The notes below the pieces were generated by a model. The model was given only the letters and a program-made list of their open reading frames with translations, ran no database searches and was not told the DNA's origin. Positions 1 through 6,245 of a stretch of 8,930 nt of DNA are shown here, piece by piece; the first letter of the stretch is position 1; each line of letters opens with the position of its first letter. The DNA comes from Akkermansiaceae bacterium UBA985 (GTDB lineage Bacteria; Verrucomicrobiota; Verrucomicrobiia; Verrucomicrobiales; Akkermansiaceae), in assembly GCA_002292185.1 (NCBI GenBank), contig DBBL01000103.1, forward strand, positions 1-8,930, given 5' to 3'. The position numbers and the translations under genes are program-made.

Positions 1-450
1 GCCTTGGCTAACGATGGTCAGCATCAGGACACAGGGGCAAAGATGATTCACGCCGCTGATAATACCACGTCGAATGTTGTTTCTAAATCTATCTCAGTCG
101 GAGAGGGCCGCGCAACATACCGCGGTCAGGTGCTTATTCCTAAACACCTCAAAGGCTGTAAGAATAACACCGAGTGTGATGCATTGATGATCAACTCAAA
201 CAGTAAAACGGATACCTATCCTGCAATTACTGTGCGTGGTAACCAGCACGTCACTCAGCATGAAGCGAGTGTCAGCCAGGTTAGCCAAGAAATGCTCTTT
301 TACATGCAGCAGCGTGGCATTTCAGAGGCAGCTGCCATGAGCCTCGCGGTCAATGGATTTATCAACGACCTCGTGAGCGAGTTCCCGATGGAATACAGCG
401 TCGAGCTGAAACGCTTGATCGAACTCGAGATGGAGGGGTCGGTGGGTTAA
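1..450 (+). CDS. sufB: SufB, Fe-S cluster assembly scaffold subunit (3' part)
   Basis: The reading frame is open from the first base, so the gene starts upstream and only the last 149 codons are present. SufB is the core scaffold of the cytosolic SufBCD complex, which builds Fe-S clusters with sulfur delivered from SufS. The visible part starts within the conserved [10 protein letters not shown] segment of the beta-helix core and ends in the usual [11 protein letters not shown] tail. By recalled alignment with E. coli SufB, the Cys in NTECDAL (codon 175-177) corresponds to Cys405, and the His-Glu pair in QHEAS (codons 259-264) to His433/Glu434, residues implicated in cluster assembly. The distance from that Cys to the C-terminus, 91 residues, equals the E. 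coli one. The TTG at base 4 is not a real start. sufD follows after 54 bases. SufD is a paralogue, but the EMEGSVG ending and the Cys/His-Glu pattern mark this one as SufB. Confidence 0.96.
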   Translation, partial: ALANDGQHQDTGAKMIHAADNTTSNVVSKSISVGEGRATYRGQVLIPKHLKGCKNNTECDALMINSNSKTDTYPAITVRGNQHVTQHEASVSQVSQEMLFYMQQRGISEAAAMSLAVNGFINDLVSEFPMEYSVELKRLIELEMEGSVG

Positions 451-504
451 CTTCCGCAACGGAGACATCGACTATTTACACGAAATTTTGACTATTTTAC
501 GACA

Positions 505-1677
505 ATGATTACAGCAACGATTCCTGCCTGGTTTGAAGAAATCCAGCAAAGTGCACAAGCTGAGTATGACACCTTACCGATGCCATCCCGCAAGGATGAG
601 AATTGGCGATTTGGAAACTTAAAGCAGCTGGATTTTGACGGCTTCACGCCTGAGGACAGCAGCGAGATATCTTACAACATTCCCGAGCTGCCTGCTGGGG
701 TGATCTGTCTTCCTTTTGAAGAGGCTTTGCAGCAGCATGGAGAGCTGGTGAAGGAGCATTTTATGAAGCGTGAAGCGCGTCTCGGCTCGGTGAAATACGC
801 TGCTTTGCACAAAGCGAATGTGAAAAGCGGACTCTTTGTCTATGTGCCAGATGGCGTATGTGTCAAACAACCGATTGAGGTCAACCATGTCATTTCAGGA
901 GCTAAGAAGATAGCTTTCCCGCATACATTAATCATCACGGGCAAAAATGCTGAAGTTAGCGTAGTGGACAGGTTTTCGAGTGCCAACAATGATGATGCTG
1001 GTCTCTGCATCGCGGTAAACGATCTCATTGCTGGTGACGGCTCCAAGTTGAGCTACTGTGCAATCCAAGAACTTAACCTCAGCAGCCGCATGATTCAGGT
1101 GAATGCCACCCAACTCGGGCGTGATGCTCATGCCATTGCTTTCACCCTCAATACCGGTGCCCAGTGGGCGCGCAACGAGGCAATCAGTCATATGGAAGGT
1201 GAAGGCGCTCACTCTGACATGCTTTCTTGTTCGATTCCTACGGGAACTCAGCAGTATGATCAGCGGACTTACCAGCATCATGCCGCACCGCATACCAACA
1301 GTGACCTGCTTTATAAAAACACACTGTATGGAACTTCCCGCACGGTTTTCTCTGGCCTGATCCTTGTTGATCAAGGCGCTCATTACACAGACGCTTACCA
1401 GACATGTCGTAATCTGATGATGGAGGACACGGCCGAGGCAAATTCTATGCCCGGTTTGGAAATCAACGCCGATCAGGTCAAATGCTCACACGGCAGCACT
1501 TCTGCAAGCATCAGTGATGAAGAAATTTTTTATCTGCGCGCCAGAGGCATCCAGCCCCAAAAGGCACGTCGGCTGATCGCCAATGGTTTTTCCACAGAGG
1601 CAGTTGAGCGCATGCGCAATGATCGCCTTGAGGAGCTCGTCATCGAAGCGATTGATCGGAAATTCGCTTCTATTTAG
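505..1677 (+). CDS. sufD: SufD, Fe-S cluster assembly subunit
   Basis: This 390-residue protein is the SufB paralogue that forms the SufB-SufD heterodimer on which SufC ATPase acts, in the cytosol. The N-terminal helical part contains the family's RKDENWRF motif (residues 29-36). The centre is the repetitive beta-strand domain, and the C-terminal domain has GLEINADQVKCSHGST followed by FYLRARGI. Cys327 and His329 in CSHG match the Cys358/His360 pair of E. coli SufD. The length is a little below E. coli SufD (423 residues), with the shortfall mainly N-terminal. The ATG at 505 is the only sensible start. It has no Shine-Dalgarno sequence and is preceded by an AT-rich leader with a short direct repeat. 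The gene follows sufB in the same operon. sufC and sufS are not adjacent on the visible side, so they must be upstream or elsewhere. Confidence 0.95.
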   Translation: MITATIPAWFEEIQQSAQAEYDTLPMPSRKDENWRFGNLKQLDFDGFTPEDSSEISYNIPELPAGVICLPFEEALQQHGELVKEHFMKREARLGSVKYAALHKANVKSGLFVYVPDGVCVKQPIEVNHVISGAKKIAFPHTLIITGKNAEVSVVDRFSSANNDDAGLCIAVNDLIAGDGSKLSYCAIQELNLSSRMIQVNATQLGRDAHAIAFTLNTGAQWARNEAISHMEGEGAHSDMLSCSIPTGTQQYDQRTYQHHAAPHTNSDLLYKNTLYGTSRTVFSGLILVDQGAHYTDAYQTCRNLMMEDTAEANSMPGLEINADQVKCSHGSTSASISDEEIFYLRARGIQPQKARRLIANGFSTEAVERMRNDRLEELVIEAIDRKFASI

Positions 1678-1688
1678 GCAGTGGGCCA

Positions 1689-1712
1689 AAGCCTTATACT
1701 ATAAAAGGGCTT
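1689..1712 (+). terminator. weak stem-loop just after sufD
   Basis: AAGCCTT (1689-1695) can pair with AGGGCTT (1706-1712), one pair being a T-G wobble, around a 10-base AT-rich loop. It begins 11 bases after the sufD stop and is followed by ATATCTTAA, not a proper T run. The position suits a suf terminator, but the stem is short and the T tail poor, so this is tentative. Confidence 0.35.
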
Positions 1713-1746
1713 ATATCTTAAATAGCTACACCATTAGCTCTGCTAA

Positions 1747-1772
1747 ATTTGTTCATTTTTTATTGAACAAAT
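1747..1772. repeat. perfect 9-bp inverted repeat, operator-like or hairpin
   Basis: ATTTGTTCA (1747-1755) is the exact reverse complement of TGAACAAAT (1764-1772), separated by eight bases of mostly T. The core TGTTC-N10-GAACA symmetry resembles a binding site for a dimeric repressor. Equally, the RNA could fold into a stem with a T-rich loop. It lies about 70 bases past sufD and about 300 bases before cysC, so it is not obviously tied to either. Which protein, if any, binds it cannot be told from the window. Confidence 0.5.
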
Positions 1773-1863
1773 CTGTAAAATATGTTGAAGTCACGCTTCT
1801 AGAAGGGATTATTTATTAACGCCCATCTAATATTCAACATCACTTTACTTGCAGGGCATGGTT

Positions 1864-1882
1864 TTGGTCAATCACTGACTAA
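1864..1882 (+). other. 7-bp stem-loop in the cysC upstream region
   Basis: TTGGTCA (1864-1870) pairs with TGACTAA (1876-1882), with one G-T wobble and a five-base loop. It is compact and could be a transcript element, but a stem of this size also arises by chance in a region this long. Confidence 0.3.
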
Positions 1883-1920
1883 GCGACCGCGGGCGGATGC
1901 GTGCTAAAAATAAAAATTAC

Positions 1921-1956
1921 AGCCCTTTTGACTACTACTTATGGGGAACCAGGGCT
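1921..1956 (+). other. 6-bp inverted repeat with long loop
   Basis: AGCCCT (1921-1926) is the reverse complement of AGGGCT (1951-1956), with 24 bases between them. The CCC of the left arm could alternatively pair with GGGG at 1943-1946, so two mutually exclusive folds are possible. This is weak on its own and is listed because it sits among other stems ahead of cysC. Confidence 0.25.
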
Positions 1957-1984
1957 ATTCATTAGTAAGTTGATAAACATACAC

Positions 1985-2012
1985 AGGATATTTTTCTTGC
2001 TTCCAATATCCT
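1985..2012 (+). promoter_or_regulatory. leader stem-loop upstream of cysC, possible attenuator
   Basis: AGGATATT (1985-1992) is the exact reverse complement of AATATCCT (2005-2012), giving an 8-bp stem with a 12-base loop. The right arm runs directly into a T run (2012-2015). The stem ends 57 bases before the cysC start codon and a second small stem follows at once. A stem plus T run inside a leader is the layout of an attenuator, but the stem is AT-rich and the T run short. A regulatory role is inference. Confidence 0.4.
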
Positions 2013-2014
2013 TT

Positions 2015-2029
2015 TGCTGCAAGTCAGCA
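2015..2029 (+). promoter_or_regulatory. second small stem-loop of the cysC leader
   Basis: TGCTG (2015-2019) pairs perfectly with CAGCA (2025-2029) around the loop CAAGT. It lies three bases after the 1985-2012 stem, so the two would stack in tandem in the leader RNA, 40 bases ahead of cysC. Confidence 0.3.
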
Positions 2030-2069
2030 CCTCGCCACTGGCAAAAACTTTTATCACGGTAAACAATTA

Positions 2070-2675
2070 ATGAGCGACCTCATCCATAACATTCACCCCG
2101 AGTTCAGCAGGCAGCTTGCCCGTGAGGACAAGGAAAAGCTACTCGGCCAGAGGGGCGCGGTGGTTTGGTTGTATGGCATGTCTGGTTCTGGCAAGTCAAC
2201 GATTGCCAATGCTGCTGAGAAAGTGCTGCATCAACAGGGGCGCATGACAACGATCCTGGACGGCGATAACTTACGCACTGGACTCAATCAGCATTTGGGA
2301 TTTTCCGATGACGATCGTCGTGAAAACATCCGCCGTGTTGCACATGTAGCAAAAATTTTCGCACAGCAGGGCATTGTTACCCTGGTTTCTGTCATCACGC
2401 CACGACAAGAGCTACGTGATCTAGCTCGAGACATTATCGGGTCTGATTATTACGAAGTTTTTGTGAAGGCGAGTTACGATCTTTGTGAAAAGCGTGACGT
2501 GAAGGGCCTTTATGCCAAAGCGGCCACAGGCGAGATTGAAAATTTCACCGGCAAAGACAGCCAGTTCGAAGAACCTACCAAGCCAGATCTTATTATCGAA
2601 ACCGAAGGGCAGGAAGTTGCAGACAGTGTAACAACCTTGTTGGATGCGGTTCACTCAAAAATATCAAACACATAA
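2070..2675 (+). CDS. cysC: Adenylylsulfate (APS) kinase
   Basis: CysC phosphorylates APS with ATP to give PAPS, the universal sulfate donor, in the cytosol. The 201-residue length equals that of E. coli CysC. The P-loop GMSGSGKS is at residues 36-43. The APS-binding stretch DGDNLRTGL begins at residue 64 and is followed by GFSDDDRRENIRRV (77-90). The C-terminal lid has RDVKGLYAKA (142-151) and NFTGKDSQFEEP (158-169). The loop equivalent to E. coli FISPHR, which contains Ser109, the reported phosphorylated residue, reads VITPRQ here, so Ser is replaced by Thr110. There is no upstream in-frame ATG and no Shine-Dalgarno sequence. The gene heads a cysC-cysD-cysN unit, with cysD starting 7 bases after the stop. 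The enzyme is a stand-alone kinase, not fused to CysN. Its product may feed either sulfate reduction or sulfotransferases. Confidence 0.96.
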   Translation: MSDLIHNIHPEFSRQLAREDKEKLLGQRGAVVWLYGMSGSGKSTIANAAEKVLHQQGRMTTILDGDNLRTGLNQHLGFSDDDRRENIRRVAHVAKIFAQQGIVTLVSVITPRQELRDLARDIIGSDYYEVFVKASYDLCEKRDVKGLYAKAATGEIENFTGKDSQFEEPTKPDLIIETEGQEVADSVTTLLDAVHSKISNT

Positions 2676-2682
2676 AAAATCC

Positions 2683-3588
2683 ATGTCTAATTATTCACTA
2701 AGCCATCTTGATCATTTGGAATCAGAGGCCATTTTTATTTTGCGGGAGACTGCGGCGCAGTTTGAAAACCCAGTATTGCTTTTCTCGGGAGGCAAGGACT
2801 CCATCGTGATGGCGCATTTGGCATATAAAGCATTTGCACCGTCAAAAATTCCATTTGTGCTCATGCATGTCGACACGGGACACAACTTCCCTGAGACGAT
2901 GGTATTCCGCGATGAGTTTGTGGCAAAAATTGGTGCGCGCCTTGTGGTAGCCAGTGTTCAAAAGTCGATCGATGATGGTCGTGTAACAGAGGAAAAAGGA
3001 GTCAATGCTAGCCGCAACGGGCTTCAGACCGTGGCTCTCTTAGATGGCATCGAGGAGCATCAGTTTGACGCGGCACTCGGTGGCGGTCGCCGAGACGAGG
3101 AAAAAGCACGAGCCAAAGAGCGCTTCTTTTCCCATCGTGATGATTTTGGCCAATGGGACCCCAAGAACCAACGCCCAGAGCTTTGGAATATATTTAATGG
3201 CCGCAAGCACCATGGCGAGCACTTCCGGGTCTTCCCACTCTCCAATTGGACGGAAATGGATATCTGGCAGTATATCAAAAAAGAGAACATCGATTTGCCC
3301 AACCTTTATTTCTCTCATGAAAGAGAGGTGTTCGAGCGTAATGGTTCGCTGCTGGCGGTGACGGATTTTGTTACGGTTCAAGAAAGCGAGACGGTTGAGA
3401 AAAAAGTGGTTCGTTTCCGCACGATTGGAGATGCCACCTGCACAGGTGCCGTGGAATCACCAGCCGCAGATATCGATGCCGTTATTCAAGAGGTTGCCTC
3501 AGCGAGGCAAACTGAACGAGGCACTCGCTCTGACGATAAACGCTCAGAGACAGCCATGGAGGACAGGAAGAAAGAGGGCTACTTTTAG
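2683..3588 (+). CDS. cysD: Sulfate adenylyltransferase subunit 2 (ATP sulfurylase small subunit)
   Basis: CysD is the catalytic subunit that joins sulfate and ATP into APS, driven by GTP hydrolysis on CysN. I chose the ATG at 2683 (301 residues), seven bases after cysC. An in-frame ATG at 2644 inside cysC would add 13 residues unlike any CysD, and family members normally begin close to the LSHLDHLESEAI helix. The PP-loop is SGGKDS at residues 35-40 (SIGKDS in E. coli). Other landmarks are HVDTGHNFPET (62-72), GGGRRDEEKARAKER (133-147), QWDPKNQRPELW (157-168) and FPLSNWTEMDIWQYI (184-198). The C-terminus ends in the family's KKEGYF. The middle third (about residues 72-122) differs strongly from E. 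coli CysD, placing this in a second CysD subtype. cysN follows after 50 bases. APS made here is passed on to CysC. Confidence 0.95.
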   Translation: MSNYSLSHLDHLESEAIFILRETAAQFENPVLLFSGGKDSIVMAHLAYKAFAPSKIPFVLMHVDTGHNFPETMVFRDEFVAKIGARLVVASVQKSIDDGRVTEEKGVNASRNGLQTVALLDGIEEHQFDAALGGGRRDEEKARAKERFFSHRDDFGQWDPKNQRPELWNIFNGRKHHGEHFRVFPLSNWTEMDIWQYIKKENIDLPNLYFSHEREVFERNGSLLAVTDFVTVQESETVEKKVVRFRTIGDATCTGAVESPAADIDAVIQEVASARQTERGTRSDDKRSETAMEDRKKEGYF

Positions 3589-3638
3589 GCCTCAGGCAAA
3601 CGCATCACTAACAACATAGATTTTACAACAATCACAGT

Positions 3639-4916
3639 ATGAGCAATACAGACACATCAGGATACTTGGACATGGACCTTTTACGCTTTACCACAGCCGG
3701 TAGCGTAGATGACGGAAAGTCCACACTTATTGGCCGCCTACTCTACGACTCAAAAAATACTTTTGAAGACCAGATGGACGCTGTCGAGCAATCCAGTAAG
3801 CAGCGGGGCGACGAACACGTTAATTTGGCGCTGCTGACAGACGGCTTGAAAGCCGAACGCGAGCAAGGCATTACCATTGATGTAGCCTATCGCTACTTTG
3901 CGACGCCGAAACGAAAGTTTATCATCGCGGACACCCCTGGCCACATTCAATACACCCGTAACATGGTGACGGGCGCCTCAACGGCAAACCTAGCCATTAT
4001 TTTAGTCGATGCTCGTAAGGGAGTGATTGAGCAGACCTGCCGCCACTCATTTATCGCCAGTTTATTACGCATCCAGCACGTGGTGGTTGCTGTTAATAAA
4101 ATGGATCTCGTGGACTATTCCCAGGAAGTGTATGACCAAATTGTTCATGATTTTAAAGACTTCGCATCCCGCCTCGATAGCTTTGTCGATGTCAGCTTTA
4201 TTCCAATCAGTGCGCTCAATGGCGACAACGTCGTAGACCGCTCGGAGAATATGCCTTGGTATGAGGGTTCATCATTACTCTACCATCTAGAAACAGTCTA
4301 CGTAGGTAATCAGGAAAACCATGTGGAGGCACGTTTCCCAGTGCAATGGGTTATCCGTCCACAGTCAGATGAGTGGCATGATTTCCGTGGTTATGCAGGC
4401 AGGGTAGCAGGAGGTGTTTTCAAGCCTGGTGACGATATCACCGTTCAACCATCCGGCTTCACTACGAAGGTCAAGGCGATCTATATGGATGGCAAGGAAA
4501 TCGAAGAGGCATACAGTCCGCTTTCAGTGGCACTCACCTTGGAGGATGAAATCGATATATCACGAGGTGATATGATTGTGAAAACCAACAACCCCCCCGA
4601 GGTCAATCAGGACATTGAGGCAATGATCTGCTGGTTTTCAGACAAGCCGATGACACCCAGAGGGAAGTATATTCTTCGCCATACCACTCGTGAGGTCAAA
4701 GCCATCATCAAGGAGGTGAATTACAAAGTGAATATCAATACCTTGCATAAAATTGAAGATGACAAGGATTTCCACCTCAATGACATTGGGCGTATCACAC
4801 TGCGCACATCGTCCCCGCTGATTCACGATCGTTATAAGCGTAACCGCACCACGGGATCCTTTATTCTTGTTGATGCGCAAACCAACGAAACGGTTGCGGC
4901 GGGAATGATCGCTTAG
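3639..4916 (+). CDS. cysN: Sulfate adenylyltransferase subunit 1, GTPase (ATP sulfurylase large subunit)
   Basis: CysN is the elongation-factor-like GTPase that activates CysD. All five G motifs are present: G1 GSVDDGKST (residues 21-29), G2 in EREQGITID (73-81), G3 DTPGH (98-102), G4 NKMD (153-156) and G5 SAL (191-193). Two beta-barrel domains follow (about 225-320 and 325-420), including the typical RFPVQWVIRP and GRITLRTSSPL stretches. At 425 residues it is shorter than E. coli CysN (475) but has the full three-domain layout, and there is no fused APS kinase domain, in keeping with the separate cysC. The ATG at 3639 is preceded by an A/C-rich leader without Shine-Dalgarno. The stop is followed within 11 bases by a GC-rich hairpin, suggesting the cys unit ends here. 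EF-Tu or LepA are excluded by the CysN-specific G2 context and by the neighbours. Confidence 0.95.
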   Translation: MSNTDTSGYLDMDLLRFTTAGSVDDGKSTLIGRLLYDSKNTFEDQMDAVEQSSKQRGDEHVNLALLTDGLKAEREQGITIDVAYRYFATPKRKFIIADTPGHIQYTRNMVTGASTANLAIILVDARKGVIEQTCRHSFIASLLRIQHVVVAVNKMDLVDYSQEVYDQIVHDFKDFASRLDSFVDVSFIPISALNGDNVVDRSENMPWYEGSSLLYHLETVYVGNQENHVEARFPVQWVIRPQSDEWHDFRGYAGRVAGGVFKPGDDITVQPSGFTTKVKAIYMDGKEIEEAYSPLSVALTLEDEIDISRGDMIVKTNNPPEVNQDIEAMICWFSDKPMTPRGKYILRHTTREVKAIIKEVNYKVNINTLHKIEDDKDFHLNDIGRITLRTSSPLIHDRYKRNRTTGSFILVDAQTNETVAAGMIA

Positions 4917-4926
4917 CTTAAACCGC

Positions 4927-4942
4927 CGGCGTCGATACGCCG
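4927..4942 (+). terminator. GC-rich hairpin after cysN, probable terminator
   Basis: CGGCGT (4927-4932) pairs perfectly with ACGCCG (4937-4942) around the loop CGAT, beginning 11 bases after the cysN stop. It is followed by TAGTTCTT, a broken T stretch. Position and stem strength favour a terminator of the cysCDN transcript, while the imperfect T tail makes readthrough plausible. Confidence 0.5.
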
Positions 4943-4953
4943 TAGTTCTTGAC

Positions 4954-4990
4954 ATTCAAGGCTCCAAGAGTAAGTCTCTTGGGGTTGAAT
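4954..4990 (+). other. long bulged stem-loop between cysN and the aminotransferase gene
   Basis: The outer arm ATTCAA (4954-4959) is the exact reverse complement of TTGAAT (4985-4990). The inner arm CTCCAAGAG (4962-4970) pairs with CTCTTGGGG (4976-4984), including one T-G wobble. The loop is TAAGT and only GG (4960-4961) is left as a bulge, making a 15-bp stem overall. No T run follows, so this is not a classic intrinsic terminator. It starts 12 bases after the GC hairpin and lies about 110 bases ahead of the next start codon. It could protect the 3' end of the cys transcript or act in the leader of the sugar operon. Confidence 0.55.
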
Positions 4991-5097
4991 AGCTGTATGC
5001 TCCTTTGTCGTTGCACCTCTCCACTGGAATTCAAATCGCGACACTGATAAGTCGGCTTGCGTTTCGTATCCATTTTTAATGAAAGCTGCCTAGTTGT

Positions 5098-6210
5098 ATG
5101 AAAGTTCCTTTGCTTGATGTAAATGCTCAGAATCACCCTATTGGGGATGAGCTACGTGCCGCCTTTGATAGTGTGCTCTCCACGGGTCGTTTTATCATGG
5201 GAGAAGAGGTTGAGAAGTTTGAAGCGAGTACCGCACAATACCTTGGCGTCAAACATGCTGTGGGTGTTTCATCGGGCACCGATGCCATCCTACTCGCTCT
5301 TATGGCACTGGGTATTGGTCAAGGTGACGAGGTTATTTGCCCGAGCTTTACTTTTTTTGCCACAGCAGGATGCATCACACGCACTGGGGCGACGCCTGTT
5401 TTCTGTGATAGTCATCTGGATAGTTACAATATTGATTTTGATTCAGCAGAATCGTGTGTCACCGAGCGCACGAAGGCGATTATTCCAGTGCACCTATTTG
5501 GTCAATCTGCCGATATGGAGGCATGTCAGGCCTTTGCCAAAAAACATAAGCTGATCGTTATTGAGGACACGGCCCAATCGATGGGCGCGCGTTATGGATC
5601 ACAGTATTGCGGATCAATCGGAGATTTTGGCACTTACAGTTTTTTCCCATCTAAGAACCTTGGAGGCCTCGGTGACGGGGGCCTGCTCGTAACACAAGAT
5701 GACGCCCTGGCAGAGACGGCAATCAAGATGCGTAACCACGGCATGCATCCACGCTACTATCATCAGCTGGTGGGTGGCAACTTCCGACTCGATGCACTGC
5801 AGGCCGCATTGCTTAATGTGAAGTTTGCGCACTACGCAGATTATATCAGCGGGCGCCAAAGTAATGCCGCGTATTATTTAGAGCAATTGCAAGGGCTGCC
5901 CGGCCTGGTGTTGCCAAGCGTTGAGCAAGGCAACGAACATATTTGGAACCAATTTACCATTAGGGTGTTAGATGGCAAAAGAGATGCATTCAAACAGACG
6001 CTTCTCGATGACGGCATTGGCTGTGAAATTTATTATCCAGTGCCTATGCACCAGCAGCAATGCTTTGCGGATGTTGTCAATCATGAGCAGGACCTGTGTG
6101 CTAACACTGAACTACTCGCCAAAGAAGTCATCAGCATCCCCGTTTACCCTGAACTCAAACGCGCGCAGCAAGACATCGTCATCGATGCGATACGTACATT
6201 CTTTAAATAG
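5098..6210 (+). CDS. DegT/DnrJ/EryC1/StrS-family PLP aminotransferase
   Basis: This 370-residue protein belongs to the fold-type I aminotransferases that add an amino group to keto-sugar nucleotides for surface polysaccharides or antibiotics. It begins with the family's VPLLDVNAQ. Further landmarks are SSGTDAILLAL (58-68), which binds the cofactor phosphate, and GDEVICPSFTFFATA (76-90). Asp157 in IEDTAQ lies opposite the pyridine nitrogen, and Lys186 in FFPSKNLGGLGDGG is the Schiff-base lysine. RNHG and NFRLDALQAA (228-237) follow. It is full length with all catalytic residues, hence active in principle. The substrate cannot be read from sequence. It resembles WbpE/FdtB-type 3-keto-sugar enzymes in general layout, but no dehydrogenase or ketoisomerase partner for those pathways is in view. 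A 4-keto-pentose substrate linked to the nearby decarboxylase is another possibility. It starts the sugar block, 35 bases before ugd. Confidence 0.9.
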   Translation: MKVPLLDVNAQNHPIGDELRAAFDSVLSTGRFIMGEEVEKFEASTAQYLGVKHAVGVSSGTDAILLALMALGIGQGDEVICPSFTFFATAGCITRTGATPVFCDSHLDSYNIDFDSAESCVTERTKAIIPVHLFGQSADMEACQAFAKKHKLIVIEDTAQSMGARYGSQYCGSIGDFGTYSFFPSKNLGGLGDGGLLVTQDDALAETAIKMRNHGMHPRYYHQLVGGNFRLDALQAALLNVKFAHYADYISGRQSNAAYYLEQLQGLPGLVLPSVEQGNEHIWNQFTIRVLDGKRDAFKQTLLDDGIGCEIYYPVPMHQQQCFADVVNHEQDLCANTELLAKEVISIPVYPELKRAQQDIVIDAIRTFFK

Positions 6211-6245
6211 AATATTAACCAATCACCCTACAAGAAATAAGAAAT

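Larger units (their letters stand above)
1678..2069. other. 392-base intergenic region with several inverted repeats
   Basis: No credible protein-coding gene lies here: the longest open stretches are the out-of-frame tail of sufD or peptides of about 10 codons. The region is AT-rich apart from a GC-rich patch at 1884-1904. It contains six inverted repeats: 1689-1712, 1747-1772, 1864-1882, 1921-1956, 1985-2012 and 2015-2029. It must hold the end of the suf transcript and probably the promoter and leader of the cys genes. I could not find a convincing -35/-10 pair; TTGACT at 1928-1933 and TTGATA at 1970-1975 lack a -10 at the right spacing. It does not match any riboswitch family I can recall with confidence. 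Confidence 0.6.

Noticed and set aside
928..1383. Long open frame on the minus strand inside sufD (151 codons)
   Set aside because: It lies fully within sufD, whose protein is clearly conserved, and its translation resembles no family I know. It is a shadow frame.
1695..1705. TATACT/TATAAA after sufD as a -10 promoter element
   Set aside because: No TTGACA-like hexamer sits about 17 bases upstream, and AT-rich intergenic DNA produces such strings freely.
1941..1973. Ten-codon open frame (MGNQGYSLVS) as a regulatory leader peptide before cysC
   Set aside because: It has no cysteine or methionine codons beyond the start, no ribosome site, and no overlap with the leader stem that would couple translation to attenuation.
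2644..2682. Upstream ATG at 2644 as the cysD start, overlapping cysC
   Set aside because: It adds 13 residues unlike CysD N-termini. The ATG at 2683 gives the family's usual length and start position.
4949..4977. TTGACA (4949-4954) as the -35 box of a promoter for the sugar operon
   Set aside because: No acceptable -10 hexamer lies 16-18 bases downstream (TAAGTC or AAGTCT), and the spacer would coincide with the stem-loop at 4954-4990.
5075..5080. TTTAAT as a -10 box before the aminotransferase gene
   Set aside because: The hexamer at the proper -35 distance (TCGGCT) matches the consensus at only three positions.
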